Source: Lachnospiraceae bacterium oral taxon 096 (GTDB taxonomy: Bacteria > Bacillota > Clostridia > Lachnospirales > Lachnospiraceae). From it: a stretch of 64,000 nucleotides of DNA. This document shows positions 43,382 to 51,966 of this stretch, one piece after another. The DNA is taken from positions 1,761,001-1,825,000 of the forward strand of contig CP073340.1 in NCBI GenBank assembly GCA_018141845.1. The letters are read 5' to 3'. The notes beneath the pieces are model-generated. The model was not told the DNA's origin. It worked only from the letters and a program-made list of their open reading frames with translations, and ran no database searches. How positions within the stretch are numbered: position 1 is the stretch's first letter; the number at the start of each line of letters is the position of its first letter. The translations under genes were made by a program, and so were the position numbers.

Positions 43382-45151
43382 TTACATTCTCTCTGGTGCC
43401 TTCATTCCCAATAAATAAATACTAGACACTAACACATCTTGTGTCAACAAAATAAGTGCTAAATAAGACTTCTTTTTCTCTATATCTTCCTCACTCAAAA
43501 TTTTCACTTCATGGTAGAAAGTATTGAATGCATTGGCAATCGCATAGACATATTGGCAAATCTTATGTGGTGCCTGCTCTTCCCAAGCACTTTTGATTAC
43601 TTCTGAAAAACGGGCAAGTTCAAGTTCCAATTTTTTCTCTGATTCCTGATTGGCTTCCCTTAGATCTTCTGGAGATATCATTTCTGTTGTGCTCTGATTT
43701 GCATACTTTGCAAGAATGGATTTAATTCGCACAATTGTGTAGAGAATATATGGTCCAGTATTTCCTTCAAAGGAAACAAAGCGGTCAATATCAAAAATAT
43801 AATCTTTCCCTGCTTGATTGGACAAATCTCCATATTTAATGGCAGCTTGTCCCACAAGTTTTGCAATTTCTCTCGCTTCGACTTCATTGATATCACGATT
43901 GTCTAAAATCTTAGTGTAGACGGCATCCTCTACCTCTTTAATTAAATCCTCCAACCGCATCACACCGCCAGCTCTTGTCTTAAATGGTTTACCATCTTTT
44001 CCATTCATCGTTCCAAATCCAATAAAAGTTAGTCTGCGATCTTTAGGAACAATCCCTGCCTTTTTGGCTACTCTAAAGAACTGAGTGTAATGTAAATCCT
44101 GACGCTTGTCTGCCACATAAATATAGGCATCCGGTTGATATAATTTTTCTCTCTCCACAAGTGTAGCTAAATCTGATGTAGCATATAGTGCAGCTCCATC
44201 AGATTTTCGAATAATACAAGGTGGTAATTCCTTGCTATCTCCCTCTTCAGCAATATCAACGACCAAAGCACCTTCCGATTCATAGGCAATTTTTCGATTT
44301 TCCATATCTTCAATCATTGTTGGGATGTATGGTTGAACATCGGATTCTCCTTTCCACAAATCAAAGGAAACATCAAGATTATCATAATTTTTTTTCAAAT
44401 CAACCTTTGAAATCGCAAGAATATGTTTCCAAATCGCACGATATGGTGCATACCCACTTTGTAACTTTAAAGTGGCCTGTTGTGCTTTCTCCTTAAATTC
44501 TGGGTCTTCTTTGGATTTTTTTGATGCTGTTGGATAAATTTCTTCCAACTCTGCAATCGTAAAAGGTGCCTCTTCTGGGTACTCTCCAGTAAAGTCGGGA
44601 TCAAAATAGCAAAGATTTGGTTGTCTTTCTTTGAGTTCCTCAATAATTAAACCCATTTGTAGACCCCAATCTCCAAGATGTACATCACCAATAACTTCAT
44701 GTCCCATAAAGAGCCCAATGCGCTTGATGCTTTCTCCAATAATAGCAGATCTTAAATGTCCAATATGCAATGGCTTTGCGACATTCGCCCCCCCAAAGTC
44801 CACAATAATTTTTTGTTTTTCTGGCAATTCCAATCCAAATTTTTTATTTTTTGCCATGGCTTTGATTTGGTTGAGTAAGAAGCTCTTGCTCACCTTGATA
44901 TTAATAAAGCCTGGCATCACAGCCTCTATGCTCTCGAATATCTTTTCTCCTTCTAGTTTTTTTGCCACTTCTTCTGCAATATCCATTGGTCTTTTCTTAT
45001 AAATTTTAGCCGCAACCATTGCTCCATTGCACTGAAATTCGCATAAATCCGGGCGATTTGAAATTCCCGTTTTTCCATATACTCTATCATATTGACAGTG
45101 ATAAAAAGCATCACTCACTGTGTCATTGATTTGTTCTAATAATGTTTTCAT
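43382..45151 (-). CDS. argS: Arginyl-tRNA synthetase
   Basis: Class I synthetase for tRNA-Arg, 589 aa. The HIGH motif is HIGH at 129-132 (KPLHIGHLRSA). As usual for ArgS, a canonical KMSKS is replaced by a KFKTRAGG-like string (KPFKTRAGG, about 382-390). The N-terminal Add1 domain (about 1-100) and the C-terminal anticodon-binding helices (DALR domain, about 470-589, ending KAPERM) are visible. It lies between the efp terminator and the long-range inverted repeat that precedes rnf, so it is probably a single-gene unit with a promoter in the short gap after efp or read-through. Confidence 0.96.
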   Translation of the reverse strand: MKTLLEQINDTVSDAFYHCQYDRVYGKTGISNRPDLCEFQCNGAMVAAKIYKKRPMDIAEEVAKKLEGEKIFESIEAVMPGFINIKVSKSFLLNQIKAMAKNKKFGLELPEKQKIIVDFGGANVAKPLHIGHLRSAIIGESIKRIGLFMGHEVIGDVHLGDWGLQMGLIIEELKERQPNLCYFDPDFTGEYPEEAPFTIAELEEIYPTASKKSKEDPEFKEKAQQATLKLQSGYAPYRAIWKHILAISKVDLKKNYDNLDVSFDLWKGESDVQPYIPTMIEDMENRKIAYESEGALVVDIAEEGDSKELPPCIIRKSDGAALYATSDLATLVEREKLYQPDAYIYVADKRQDLHYTQFFRVAKKAGIVPKDRRLTFIGFGTMNGKDGKPFKTRAGGVMRLEDLIKEVEDAVYTKILDNRDINEVEAREIAKLVGQAAIKYGDLSNQAGKDYIFDIDRFVSFEGNTGPYILYTIVRIKSILAKYANQSTTEMISPEDLREANQESEKKLELELARFSEVIKSAWEEQAPHKICQYVYAIANAFNTFYHEVKILSEEDIEKKKSYLALILLTQDVLVSSIYLLGMKAPERM

Positions 45152-45164
45152 TCTTCCTCCATAA

Positions 45165-45188
45165 GAAAAAGGCGGTCAATTGACCGCC
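45165..45188 (-). terminator. Terminator after efp
   Basis: A perfect 18-bp palindrome (GGCGGTCAATTGACCGCC, 45171-45188) followed on the minus strand by TTTTTCTT. It sits between efp and argS. Confidence 0.85.
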
Positions 45189-45203
45189 TCCCATCGTTTT
45201 TGA

Positions 45204-45764
45204 TTAAACTCTTGAGAGATACTCACCTGTACGGGTATCAATCTTGATTACATCGCCTTGATTGACAAATAATGGGACATATACTGTTGCTCCTGTCTCT
45301 ACTACTGCTGGCTTTGTTGCACCCTGTGCTGTATTTCCTGCAAATCCTGGCTCTGTGTCTGTAATCTCAAGCTCAACAAAGAGTGGTGGCTCAACGGAGA
45401 ATACATTGCCGTTGAAAGAGCATACCTTACACATATCATTTTCTTTTACAAACTTCAATGCGTCGCCGACCTTATCTGCATTTAATGCAATCTGCTCATA
45501 ATTTTCTGTATCCATGAAGTTGTACATCTCGCCATCGGAATACAGATATTGCATTTCTCGTCTGTCAATTCTAGCTGCTGGGAACTTCTCTGTTGGACGG
45601 AATGTTCTCTCCACAACACTACCTGTGATGACATTCTTAATTTTTGTGCGGACAAAAGCTGCACCCTTTCCTGGCTTTACATGCTGAAATTCGACAATTT
45701 GAAATACCTGTCCCTCTTCTATCTCTAAAGTAAGACCATTTTTGAAATCACCTGCTGAAATCAT
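45204..45764 (-). CDS. efp: Elongation factor P
   Basis: Rescues ribosomes stalled on polyproline. The 186-residue length and three-domain beta-barrel layout are standard. The N-terminal domain has [18 protein letters not shown], and the modification-loop region is [16 protein letters not shown] (about 27-42), where the loop residue equivalent to Lys34 is K34 in PGKG. A good promoter lies upstream, partly inside aroQ, and a terminator follows. Confidence 0.97.
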   Translation of the reverse strand: MISAGDFKNGLTLEIEEGQVFQIVEFQHVKPGKGAAFVRTKIKNVITGSVVERTFRPTEKFPAARIDRREMQYLYSDGEMYNFMDTENYEQIALNADKVGDALKFVKENDMCKVCSFNGNVFSVEPPLFVELEITDTEPGFAGNTAQGATKPAVVETGATVYVPLFVNQGDVIKIDTRTGEYLSRV

Positions 45765-45797
45765 TGAGTTTCCTCCTAAAAATCGTATTATTACAGT

Positions 45798-45826
45798 ATT
45801 TTATAACAAAACCTACGCTTTATCAA
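45798..45826 (-). promoter_or_regulatory. efp promoter
   Basis: On the minus strand TTGATA (45821-45826), a 17-bp spacer and TAAAAT (45798-45803). The -35 box lies inside the last codons of aroQ. Confidence 0.55.
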
Positions 45827-46253
45827 GTTCTTTTTTTATATAATCGCAGGCAAGCAAATAGCCATTCAACCCAAGACCAGCAATTTGTCCATCACATTCT
45901 GGGGCTGTCACTGAGGTGTGACGAAATTGCTCTCTCTTATGAATATTAGAAATATGTACCTCGACTTTTGGACAATACAATGGCTGCAGAGCATCCCGAA
46001 TCGCATAAGAATAATGGGTAAATGCCCCCGGATTAATCACCACACCATCAACCTTTTTTTGATAAGCTTCCTGCAACTTATCAATAATTGCTCCCTCATA
46101 ATTACTTTGAAATAATTCAATTTCAAAGCCCTCATCTTCTGCTTTTTTTCTGAGCAGATTCTCTAGATAGGCAAAATTTTGACTGCCATATTGCTTTTCA
46201 TCTCGTATTCCCAAAAAATTTAAATTTGGTCCATTTACTACTAAAATTTTCAT
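45813..46253 (-). CDS. aroQ: Type II 3-dehydroquinate dehydratase
   Basis: Third step of the shikimate pathway. It has 146 aa from the ATG at 46253; a GTG two codons earlier also fits the frame but lacks the AGGAAGAG site at the right distance. The N-terminal NGPNLNFLGIRDEKQYGS (about 7-24) holds the catalytic Arg and Tyr. NPGAFTHYSYAIRDAL (about 76-91) and EVHISNIHKREQFRHTS (about 99-115) hold the catalytic His and the substrate loop. It follows the damaged aroE, whose stop overlaps the region just upstream. Confidence 0.95.
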   Translation of the reverse strand: MKILVVNGPNLNFLGIRDEKQYGSQNFAYLENLLRKKAEDEGFEIELFQSNYEGAIIDKLQEAYQKKVDGVVINPGAFTHYSYAIRDALQPLYCPKVEVHISNIHKREQFRHTSVTAPECDGQIAGLGLNGYLLACDYIKKELDKA

Positions 46254-46255
46254 CG

Positions 46256-47150
46256 TCACTCTTCCTTATTCATACGCTGATTTAGAATCTTTTGCAATGT
46301 TTCCATCGCTCTTTCCTTGGTTTCTTTGCTCAATATTTTTCCTGTCCACCATTGCCAAGAAATCGCCCCCTGGTATACTAGCATTCCTAACCCATTGCAG
46401 ACCTTTTTTCCCTTCAATTTAAAATTTTTTATAAATGTGGTCTCTTCAGGGATATAGACAATATCAACACCTACATCACATTTTTCAAAAAATTGAGGAT
46501 TTGATACAATACAATCTTCGCTATTTGGGTACATTCCTACGCTCGTTGCTTGAATTGCAAGATAACCTCTGTGTGGAAGATATTGATTTATCTTTTCTTC
46601 CACATCCCCCAAGGTGCACACCGCAATCGAAAATTCTGGAAAATAGGATAAAAGTTCTGTCTTTAACATTTCTGCCGCCAATCCGCTTCGATTGACAATG
46701 GTCAAAGATTTCGCTCCTTCCTGACAAGCCAAATAAGCAGCCGCCTTGGCGGCCCCCACCTGCTCCAAGTAACACAACATCTTGATTTTGTAAAGAAATG
46801 CCCTCCATTTCAAGTAGCATCAGTAGCCCCGGAAGATCAGAATTTTTTCCAATATATCCTCCATTTGCTCTCACTAAAGTGTTGACAGCACCAATTCGCC
46901 TTGCCTCCTCGTCGATATCAATAAGATATTTCATTACATCCTGCTTATATGGAATGGTGACATTCATTCCGTGAATTCCCAAAGAATAGGCACCCAAGAT
47001 TGCTGTCTTTAGATCTTCTTTCACCTGCAATGGCACATAGATAATGTCCTCCCCCATTTCCCGATTAAAACAGTCATGCAATGCAATTGACATACTATGT
47101 CCAATCGGATTGGCAATCAAGCCGCATACCTTTGCTTTTGCCGTAAACAT
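46256..47150 (-). pseudogene. aroE: Shikimate dehydrogenase with a +1 frameshift in a C5/G5 run
   Basis: Two frames together make a whole AroE. The first part (47150 downwards) has the catalytic Lys69 (VTIPYKQ) and Asp105 (GKNSDLPG) and reaches the NADP loop VLLGAGG. The rest (AAKAAAYLACQEG onward to NQRMNKEE) continues in the frame one base over. The switch is at a run of five C's on the plus strand (46753-46757); four would restore GAGGAAKAAAYLA and give about 297 residues. The downstream part keeps QATSVGMYP and other family motifs, so the loss is recent, a sequencing error, or a slippage site. If real, the shikimate pathway would be cut here unless another dehydrogenase exists. Confidence 0.85.
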
Positions 47151-47645
47151 TTACCCTCTCTTTCTATACTGATGAAGAATCCACTTTTCTGGAATTCGCT
47201 TCAATACAATCTGTATTTCTTCTTTTTTATTAATTGGTTGAACTAAAATGGAATAAATTCCCAGGCGTCTTGCTCCCCAAATATCTGTAAAAATTTGATC
47301 GCCCACCATCAAAGTCTCTTTCTTTTTTATGCCCATTTTCTCTATACCAGCCAAATATCCCCTTTTTCTCGGTTTTTTTGCATCACATACATAGTACGAA
47401 TTTACCTCTTTTGCAAAAGGCAAAATTCTAGGAGCCTTATTATTCGAAACCAGACAAGTAGTAAACCCAATCGTTCTTAAATTTTCAAAGAAGTGAATAA
47501 CCGATGCCGTAGCTGGTGCTCCATGTTCTGTCAATGTGTTATCAATATCAAATAAAACTCCACGATATCCCATGTGATAGAGTTTTTTAAAGTCAATATC
47601 ATAGATGGAATCGGAAAGAGCATCAGGAAAAAATTGTTCTAACAT
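47151..47645 (-). CDS. yqeG: YqeG family HAD-type phosphatase
   Basis: HAD superfamily subclass IIIA protein, 164 aa. The nucleophile motif is FDIDNTLTEHG (about 31-41, with the first Asp). Motif II is VSNNK (about 66-70), and motif IV is VGDQIFTDIWGA (about 117-128). Members dephosphorylate lipid or sugar phosphates (phosphatidylglycerophosphate in plants and cyanobacteria), but the substrate in Firmicutes is not certain. It is placed between nrdR and aroE and overlaps nrdR by 7 bp, so they are co-transcribed. Confidence 0.9.
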   Translation of the reverse strand: MLEQFFPDALSDSIYDIDFKKLYHMGYRGVLFDIDNTLTEHGAPATASVIHFFENLRTIGFTTCLVSNNKAPRILPFAKEVNSYYVCDAKKPRKRGYLAGIEKMGIKKKETLMVGDQIFTDIWGARRLGIYSILVQPINKKEEIQIVLKRIPEKWILHQYRKRG

Positions 47646-48100
47646 TCTTCCTCCCTCTTTGATAACTTTCCAATCTCCTCCATAAAAGTTCCCACATCTT
47701 CAAATTCACGATACACCGAGGCAAATCGAACATAGGCAACTTCATCCACTCCTTTTAATGTTTCCAGCACAATTTCGCCAATGTCCCTTGTTGAAATTTC
47801 CTTGCTCCCCAAAGAATAAATTTGTGTCTCAATATCTTCCATCATCTTTTGCATTTGCTGATTTGTCACTGGACGCTTGTGACAACTGCGCAATAGCCCC
47901 GCCTCAATCTTATCTCGATCATATTCTTCTCTAGATTGATCCTTTTTAATCACCAATAGGGGTATGGTCTCAATTTTTTCAAATGTTGTAAAACGACGCT
48001 TACACTTTTCACATGCTCTCCTTCGCCTTATTGTAGAATTGTCTTCTGAGGCCCTTGTATCTACTACTTTTGTGTCGCCCCCACAAAATGGACATTTCAT
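47639..48100 (-). CDS. nrdR: Transcriptional repressor NrdR
   Basis: Represses ribonucleotide reductase genes in response to ATP/dATP. It has 153 aa. An N-terminal zinc ribbon (MKCPFCGG, then RRRRACEKCKRRFTTFE, about 1-40) is followed by an ATP-cone domain (about 48-138, starting PLLVIKKDQSREEYDR). Length and architecture are standard. It leads the nrdR-yqeG-aroE-aroQ run. Confidence 0.95.
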   Translation of the reverse strand: MKCPFCGGDTKVVDTRASEDNSTIRRRRACEKCKRRFTTFEKIETIPLLVIKKDQSREEYDRDKIEAGLLRSCHKRPVTNQQMQKMMEDIETQIYSLGSKEISTRDIGEIVLETLKGVDEVAYVRFASVYREFEDVGTFMEEIGKLSKREEEC

Positions 48101-48185
48101 ACTTAAATCCTTTCATCATCCTAAATTCTGCTCTCATTGTGTATATTGTAACATATCTTTGCCCAAAATACTATAAAAGTACGAC

Positions 48186-48216
48186 AAAAGGAGCTGCTGT
48201 CTTAGCAACTCCCCTT
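48186..48216 (-). terminator. Terminator after the cymR-like gene
   Basis: A stem of AAGGGGAGTTGCT against AGCAGCTCCTTTT (one G.U pair, minus strand) with a 5-nt loop, ending in TTTT, 11 bp past the stop. Confidence 0.75.
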
Positions 48217-48226
48217 GTGTTTCTAC

Positions 48227-48667
48227 TTAGATATAAAACATCGACTGATCAAAATCTCTATATTCTATATAAACTTTCGTCAGATCTTCTAATGTCACAT
48301 TTTTTAGAACTTCATCCAGATGCTGATTAATCTGATCAATCACCAAACTTTGAATTGCCATTGAAGCCGGCAGCCCAGAAGTCTGTGCACTCTCTGGCTC
48401 AATCTTATACTCTCCATCCAAAGCAATAAGAATATCTGAAACTTTGATTTCTGATGCAGGGCGATTGAGTTTATATCCCCCTTGTGCTCCCTTAACACCA
48501 AGCACAATCCCTGCTCTTCTTAAGGATGCAAACACCTGCTCAAGATATTGCTGTGAGATATTATTGTCTGATGCGAGTGTAGCCAAAACGACATACTCCT
48601 GTGAAGTCCTCGTTGATAAATCCACTAAAGCTCTCAATCCATACCTACATTTATTTGAAAGTTTCAT
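48227..48667 (-). CDS. cymR: Rrf2 family regulator, CymR-like (cysteine metabolism repressor)
   Basis: 146 aa with the Rrf2 winged helix: MKLSNKCRYGLRALVDL (about 1-17), NNISQQYLEQVFASLRRAG (recognition region, about 34-52) and GAQGGYKLNR (wing, about 59-68). The three-cysteine cluster of Fe-S regulators IscR and NsrR is absent. The C-terminus ends SMFYI, close to the ending of Bacillus CymR (AYMFYI, from memory). It lies in the same run as metY and cysK, with only 18 bp after metY. CymR represses sulfur genes in complex with CysK, so its place beside cysK is telling. Assignment is inference but well supported. Confidence 0.85.
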   Translation of the reverse strand: MKLSNKCRYGLRALVDLSTRTSQEYVVLATLASDNNISQQYLEQVFASLRRAGIVLGVKGAQGGYKLNRPASEIKVSDILIALDGEYKIEPESAQTSGLPASMAIQSLVIDQINQHLDEVLKNVTLEDLTKVYIEYRDFDQSMFYI

Positions 48668-48685
48668 CTTCTTCTCGCCTCCAAA

Positions 48686-50002
48686 TTACTGAACTGCCTT
48701 AAATGCCTCATCAAGATCTTGAATGATATCGTCAATATTCTCTGTACCAATAGAAAGACGAATTGTATTTGGCTTAATTCCCTGATCCAACAGCTCCTCC
48801 TCTGTACACTGAGAATGTGTTGTTGTTGCTGGGTGAATAACCAATGACTTTACATCCGCTACATTAGCTAAAAGTGAAAATAGCTCTAAGTTGTCAATAA
48901 AGTCCATTGCCTTTTTTGCGTCCCCCTTGATCTCAAAGGTAAAGATTGAACCTCCACCATTTGGGAAATATTTTTTGTAGAGCTCCTTCTGACTTTCGTC
49001 ATCGGTCACTGCTGGGTGATGAACTTTTTCCACCTGTGGATGATTCTTTAAATACTCCACTACCTTTTTCGCATTCTCTGAATGACGCTCTACACGAAGA
49101 GAGAGTGTCTCCAATCCCTGCAAGAAGATAAAGGCGTGGAATGGAGAAAGGCAGGCCCCTGTATCTCTCAAAAGGAGTGCTCGAATTTTGGTAACAAACG
49201 CTGCCTTTCCTGCAGCCTTTGTAAAGCTCACACCATGATAACTTGGATTTGGCTCCGTTAGAGAAGGAAACTTTCCTGAAGCTTCCCAATCAAATTTACC
49301 TCCATCTACAATCACACCACCGATTGCTGTGCCATGTCCACCAATAAACTTTGTTGCTGAATGAACAACAATATCTGCACCATGCTCAATTGGACGAACA
49401 AGAAATGGTGTTGCAAAAGTATTGTCAACGATCAATGGAATATTGTGCTTATGTGCAATCTTTGCCACAGCTTCAATATCTACAACCTCTGAATTTGGAT
49501 TACCCAGTGTCTCAATCAATACAGCCTTTGTATTCTCATCAATGGCATCTTCAATCTCCTTTTCATTGAAGATATCAACAAATTTTGTTGTCACACTGTA
49601 ATCTGGCAATGTATGCTGCAAGAGGTTAAATGACCCTCCATAAATATTCTTTGCCGATACAACATTGTCTCCGGCCTTTGTGATGTTTTGGATGGCATAA
49701 GTAATTGCTGCTGCTCCAGAAGCGACAGCAAGTGCTGCCACACCGCCCTCAAGAGCTGCTATTCTCTGCTCAAAGACATCATTGGTTGGATTGGTCAAAC
49801 GACCATAAATATTTCCTGCATCTTTTAAGGCAAAGCGATCCGCTGCATGCTGTGAATTATGAAATACAAATGATGTACTCGCATAAATTGGCACAGCCCT
49901 TGCATCTGTCACTGTGTCTGCATGCTCTTGTCCAACATGCAACTGTAATGTTTCAAATTTAAAATTTCTATCTTTTCTCTCAATCTTCTTTCCCATGATC
50001 AT
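48686..50002 (-). CDS. metY: O-acetylhomoserine sulfhydrylase / PLP-dependent Cys/Met metabolism enzyme
   Basis: 438 aa of the gamma-family of PLP enzymes. It makes homocysteine from O-acetylhomoserine and sulfide. The N-terminal string TLQLHVGQEHAD and ARAVPIYASTSFVF are typical of MetY. The PLP lysine is in VHSATKFIGGHGTAIGG (about residue 212). IYGRLTNPTND and EGG...ASGAAA (about 65-105) are conserved substrate and cofactor parts. Cystathionine enzymes of this family are shorter (about 380), so the length favours MetY. It is located between cysK and the cymR-like gene. The reaction is inferred from family. Confidence 0.9.
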   Translation of the reverse strand: MIMGKKIERKDRNFKFETLQLHVGQEHADTVTDARAVPIYASTSFVFHNSQHAADRFALKDAGNIYGRLTNPTNDVFEQRIAALEGGVAALAVASGAAAITYAIQNITKAGDNVVSAKNIYGGSFNLLQHTLPDYSVTTKFVDIFNEKEIEDAIDENTKAVLIETLGNPNSEVVDIEAVAKIAHKHNIPLIVDNTFATPFLVRPIEHGADIVVHSATKFIGGHGTAIGGVIVDGGKFDWEASGKFPSLTEPNPSYHGVSFTKAAGKAAFVTKIRALLLRDTGACLSPFHAFIFLQGLETLSLRVERHSENAKKVVEYLKNHPQVEKVHHPAVTDDESQKELYKKYFPNGGGSIFTFEIKGDAKKAMDFIDNLELFSLLANVADVKSLVIHPATTTHSQCTEEELLDQGIKPNTIRLSIGTENIDDIIQDLDEAFKAVQ

Positions 50003-50023
50003 TTACCCTTTTCCTTTAATCTA

Positions 50024-50959
50024 TTATGCCTCTGTGAAAAGAGGTGTCGAATAGTAACGATCTCCAGAATCTGGAAGTAAAGCTACAATCGTCTTTCCCT
50101 TGTTTTCAGGACGCTTTGCAAGTACAATCGCTGCACTCAGTGCTGCTCCAGAAGAAATACCGGTTAAAAGTCCTTCTTTTCTTGTCAATAACTTACTATA
50201 CTCAAAGGCATCCTCATTGCTCACCTTAATAATCTCATCATACACCTTCGTATTTAATGTATCTGGAACAAATCCAGCACCAATACCTTGAATCTTGTGT
50301 GGTCCAGTCTTTCCCTCTGAAAGAACTGGTGAACCTTCTGGCTCCACAGCAATAACCTTTACGCTAGGTTTCTGCTCCTTTAAGTATTCGCCAGTACCTG
50401 TGATTGTTCCGCCTGTTCCAATACCTGAAATAAAGAAATCAACTTCACCATCTGTGTCCTTCCAAATCTCTGGTCCTGTTGTTGCCTTGTGAACTGCTGG
50501 GTTGGCTGGGTTTGAAAACTGTGATGGAACAAAACTGTCTGGAATGTCCTTTGCAAGTTCATCTGCCTTTGCAATCGCACCCTTCATTCCCTTTGCTCCC
50601 TCAGTGAGCACAATTTCCGCACCATAGGCCTTTAAGATATTTCTTCTCTCCACACTCATCGTTTCTGGCATTGTAAGAATTACCTTATAGCCCTTTGCAG
50701 CACCGATAGCGGCAAGTCCAATTCCCGTGTTTCCTGATGTTGGCTCAATAATAGTTGCCCCTGGCTTTAACTTTCCAGTCTTTTCAGCCTCTTCAATCAT
50801 TGCCAAGCCAATTCTATCCTTAACACTTCCTGCTGGGTTAAAGTATTCAAGCTTTACTAAAACCCTTGCCTCCAATCCTAATTCCTTTTCAATATTTGTA
50901 ACTTCTACAAGAGGAGTATTTCCTACAAGCTCTGCATTACTTTTATATATACGACTCAT
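50024..50959 (-). CDS. cysK: Cysteine synthase A (O-acetylserine thiol-lyase)
   Basis: Makes cysteine from O-acetylserine and sulfide with PLP. It has 311 aa. The PLP lysine is in [14 protein letters not shown] (about K45), and the [10 protein letters not shown] loop (about 73-82) binds the substrate carboxylate. [15 protein letters not shown] (about 180-194) binds the cofactor phosphate. It is the first gene of cysK-metY-cymR, with a good promoter. In B. subtilis CysK also acts as the co-repressor partner of CymR. Confidence 0.97.
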   Translation of the reverse strand: MSRIYKSNAELVGNTPLVEVTNIEKELGLEARVLVKLEYFNPAGSVKDRIGLAMIEEAEKTGKLKPGATIIEPTSGNTGIGLAAIGAAKGYKVILTMPETMSVERRNILKAYGAEIVLTEGAKGMKGAIAKADELAKDIPDSFVPSQFSNPANPAVHKATTGPEIWKDTDGEVDFFISGIGTGGTITGTGEYLKEQKPSVKVIAVEPEGSPVLSEGKTGPHKIQGIGAGFVPDTLNTKVYDEIIKVSNEDAFEYSKLLTRKEGLLTGISSGAALSAAIVLAKRPENKGKTIVALLPDSGDRYYSTPLFTEA

Positions 50960-51005
50960 TGTTTTACCAACCTTTCCTACTCTTTTAATATGTTTTATGT
51001 TGGTA

Positions 51006-51034
51006 GTATATTCCTTTTTTTCCTATATGTCAAG
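51006..51034 (-). promoter_or_regulatory. cysK-metY-cymR promoter
   Basis: On the minus strand TTGACA (51029-51034), a 17-bp spacer and TATACT (51006-51011), about 45 bp before the start codon. It is one of the best promoters in the window and the expected place for CymR control. Confidence 0.8.
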
Positions 51035-51094
51035 TATGTTTTTTATTTTTCTTTGATATATTTTCTCAATTTAGTATACTAGTAGTTTAATCAA

Positions 51095-51121
51095 TTGAGC
51101 GAAGCTTCTCGCTTCGCCCAA
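51095..51121 (-). other. Stem-loop after the GntR gene
   Basis: TTGGGCGAAGC pairs with GCTTCGCTCAA (minus strand, one G.U pair) around a 5-nt loop, 14 bp past the gntR stop. The T run is missing, so termination may be weak. Confidence 0.45.
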
Positions 51122-51134
51122 CAATCCACTATTT

Positions 51135-51809
51135 CTAACCATATTGCTCAATTAACTTCCTCGACAAATGAACCTCTCTATCTCGATGTTCATTCATTTT
51201 CTTCACTGCAAATGCAAAATCCCTACTTTGCAACACTTCGATCATCTCTGCATTTTCCCTCAACAAATATTCTGTAATGTGGGTATGGGCAATCTCAAAA
51301 TGCCGATATCTCTCAAGGTGCAGCAGATTATCTCCCACAATATCCATTACCCGTTGTCTCTTGGCCTTTTCCATAATCTTTCGATGAAACTCCCTATGCA
51401 ATCGCATAAATTCTGGATAACTTCCCCCTTCCTGTGCAAATATTTTCTGTTGAGACAATTGCGCCTCCAACTCACCAATCATCACTTTTTGTTCCTGCTC
51501 GCTGAGATTCCAAAGAATATCGTTGACGGCTTCTTTTTCAATAGCTGATTGCAAAAATAGCAAATCTTCAATATAATTTGCGTCAATCTTTGAAACATAG
51601 CTTCCCCTCTGCGGCAATATATCAATAAATCCCATCTGACGCAACCGCCCAAATGCACTTCGAATTACTGACCGAGAAACTTGAAAGTCTCTCCCCATTT
51701 TGTTTTCACTAATGAGCATCCCTGGCTCAAGTAGAAGATGGACAATGTCTTCCAATACCTTGTCAAAGACATCTTCGCCTGTATAAACTTTTGGAGACTT
51801 ACTTATCAT
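51135..51809 (-). CDS. GntR family regulator, FadR/FCD type
   Basis: 224 aa. The N-terminal GntR winged helix (about 10-75) shows VLEDIVHLLLEPGMLISENK, then FQVSRSVIRSAFGRLRQMGF (recognition helix) and a wing with LPQRGSYVSK. The C-terminal FCD ligand domain (about 83-215) keeps the histidines of the metal site (H136 area, RLHREFHRKI, and H185 area). Such regulators respond to small organic acids. No metabolic target lies next to it; the neighbours are cysK and the nfn pair. Effector unknown. Confidence 0.87.
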   Translation of the reverse strand: MISKSPKVYTGEDVFDKVLEDIVHLLLEPGMLISENKMGRDFQVSRSVIRSAFGRLRQMGFIDILPQRGSYVSKIDANYIEDLLFLQSAIEKEAVNDILWNLSEQEQKVMIGELEAQLSQQKIFAQEGGSYPEFMRLHREFHRKIMEKAKRQRVMDIVGDNLLHLERYRHFEIAHTHITEYLLRENAEMIEVLQSRDFAFAVKKMNEHRDREVHLSRKLIEQYG

Positions 51810-51903
51810 TTTCCTTCCTCCTTCAAATCATTTGCATTTCTGTAACTTGTATTCTTGTATTTCTATTGCTTCTGTCATCATTATGCCACAACTATCCTTT
51901 GAA

Positions 51904-51946
51904 AACAATAAAAAATAGAGGCTGCAAAAAAAATTGCAACCTCTAT
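51904..51946 (-). terminator. Terminator after nfnB
   Basis: ATAGAGG and TGCAA (51915-51927, one mismatch) pair with 51934-51946. On the minus strand the stem is followed by TTTTTTATTG. It sits 20 bp beyond the nfnB stop. Confidence 0.85.
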
Positions 51947-51966
51947 CTACTCTTCTATTCTATATT

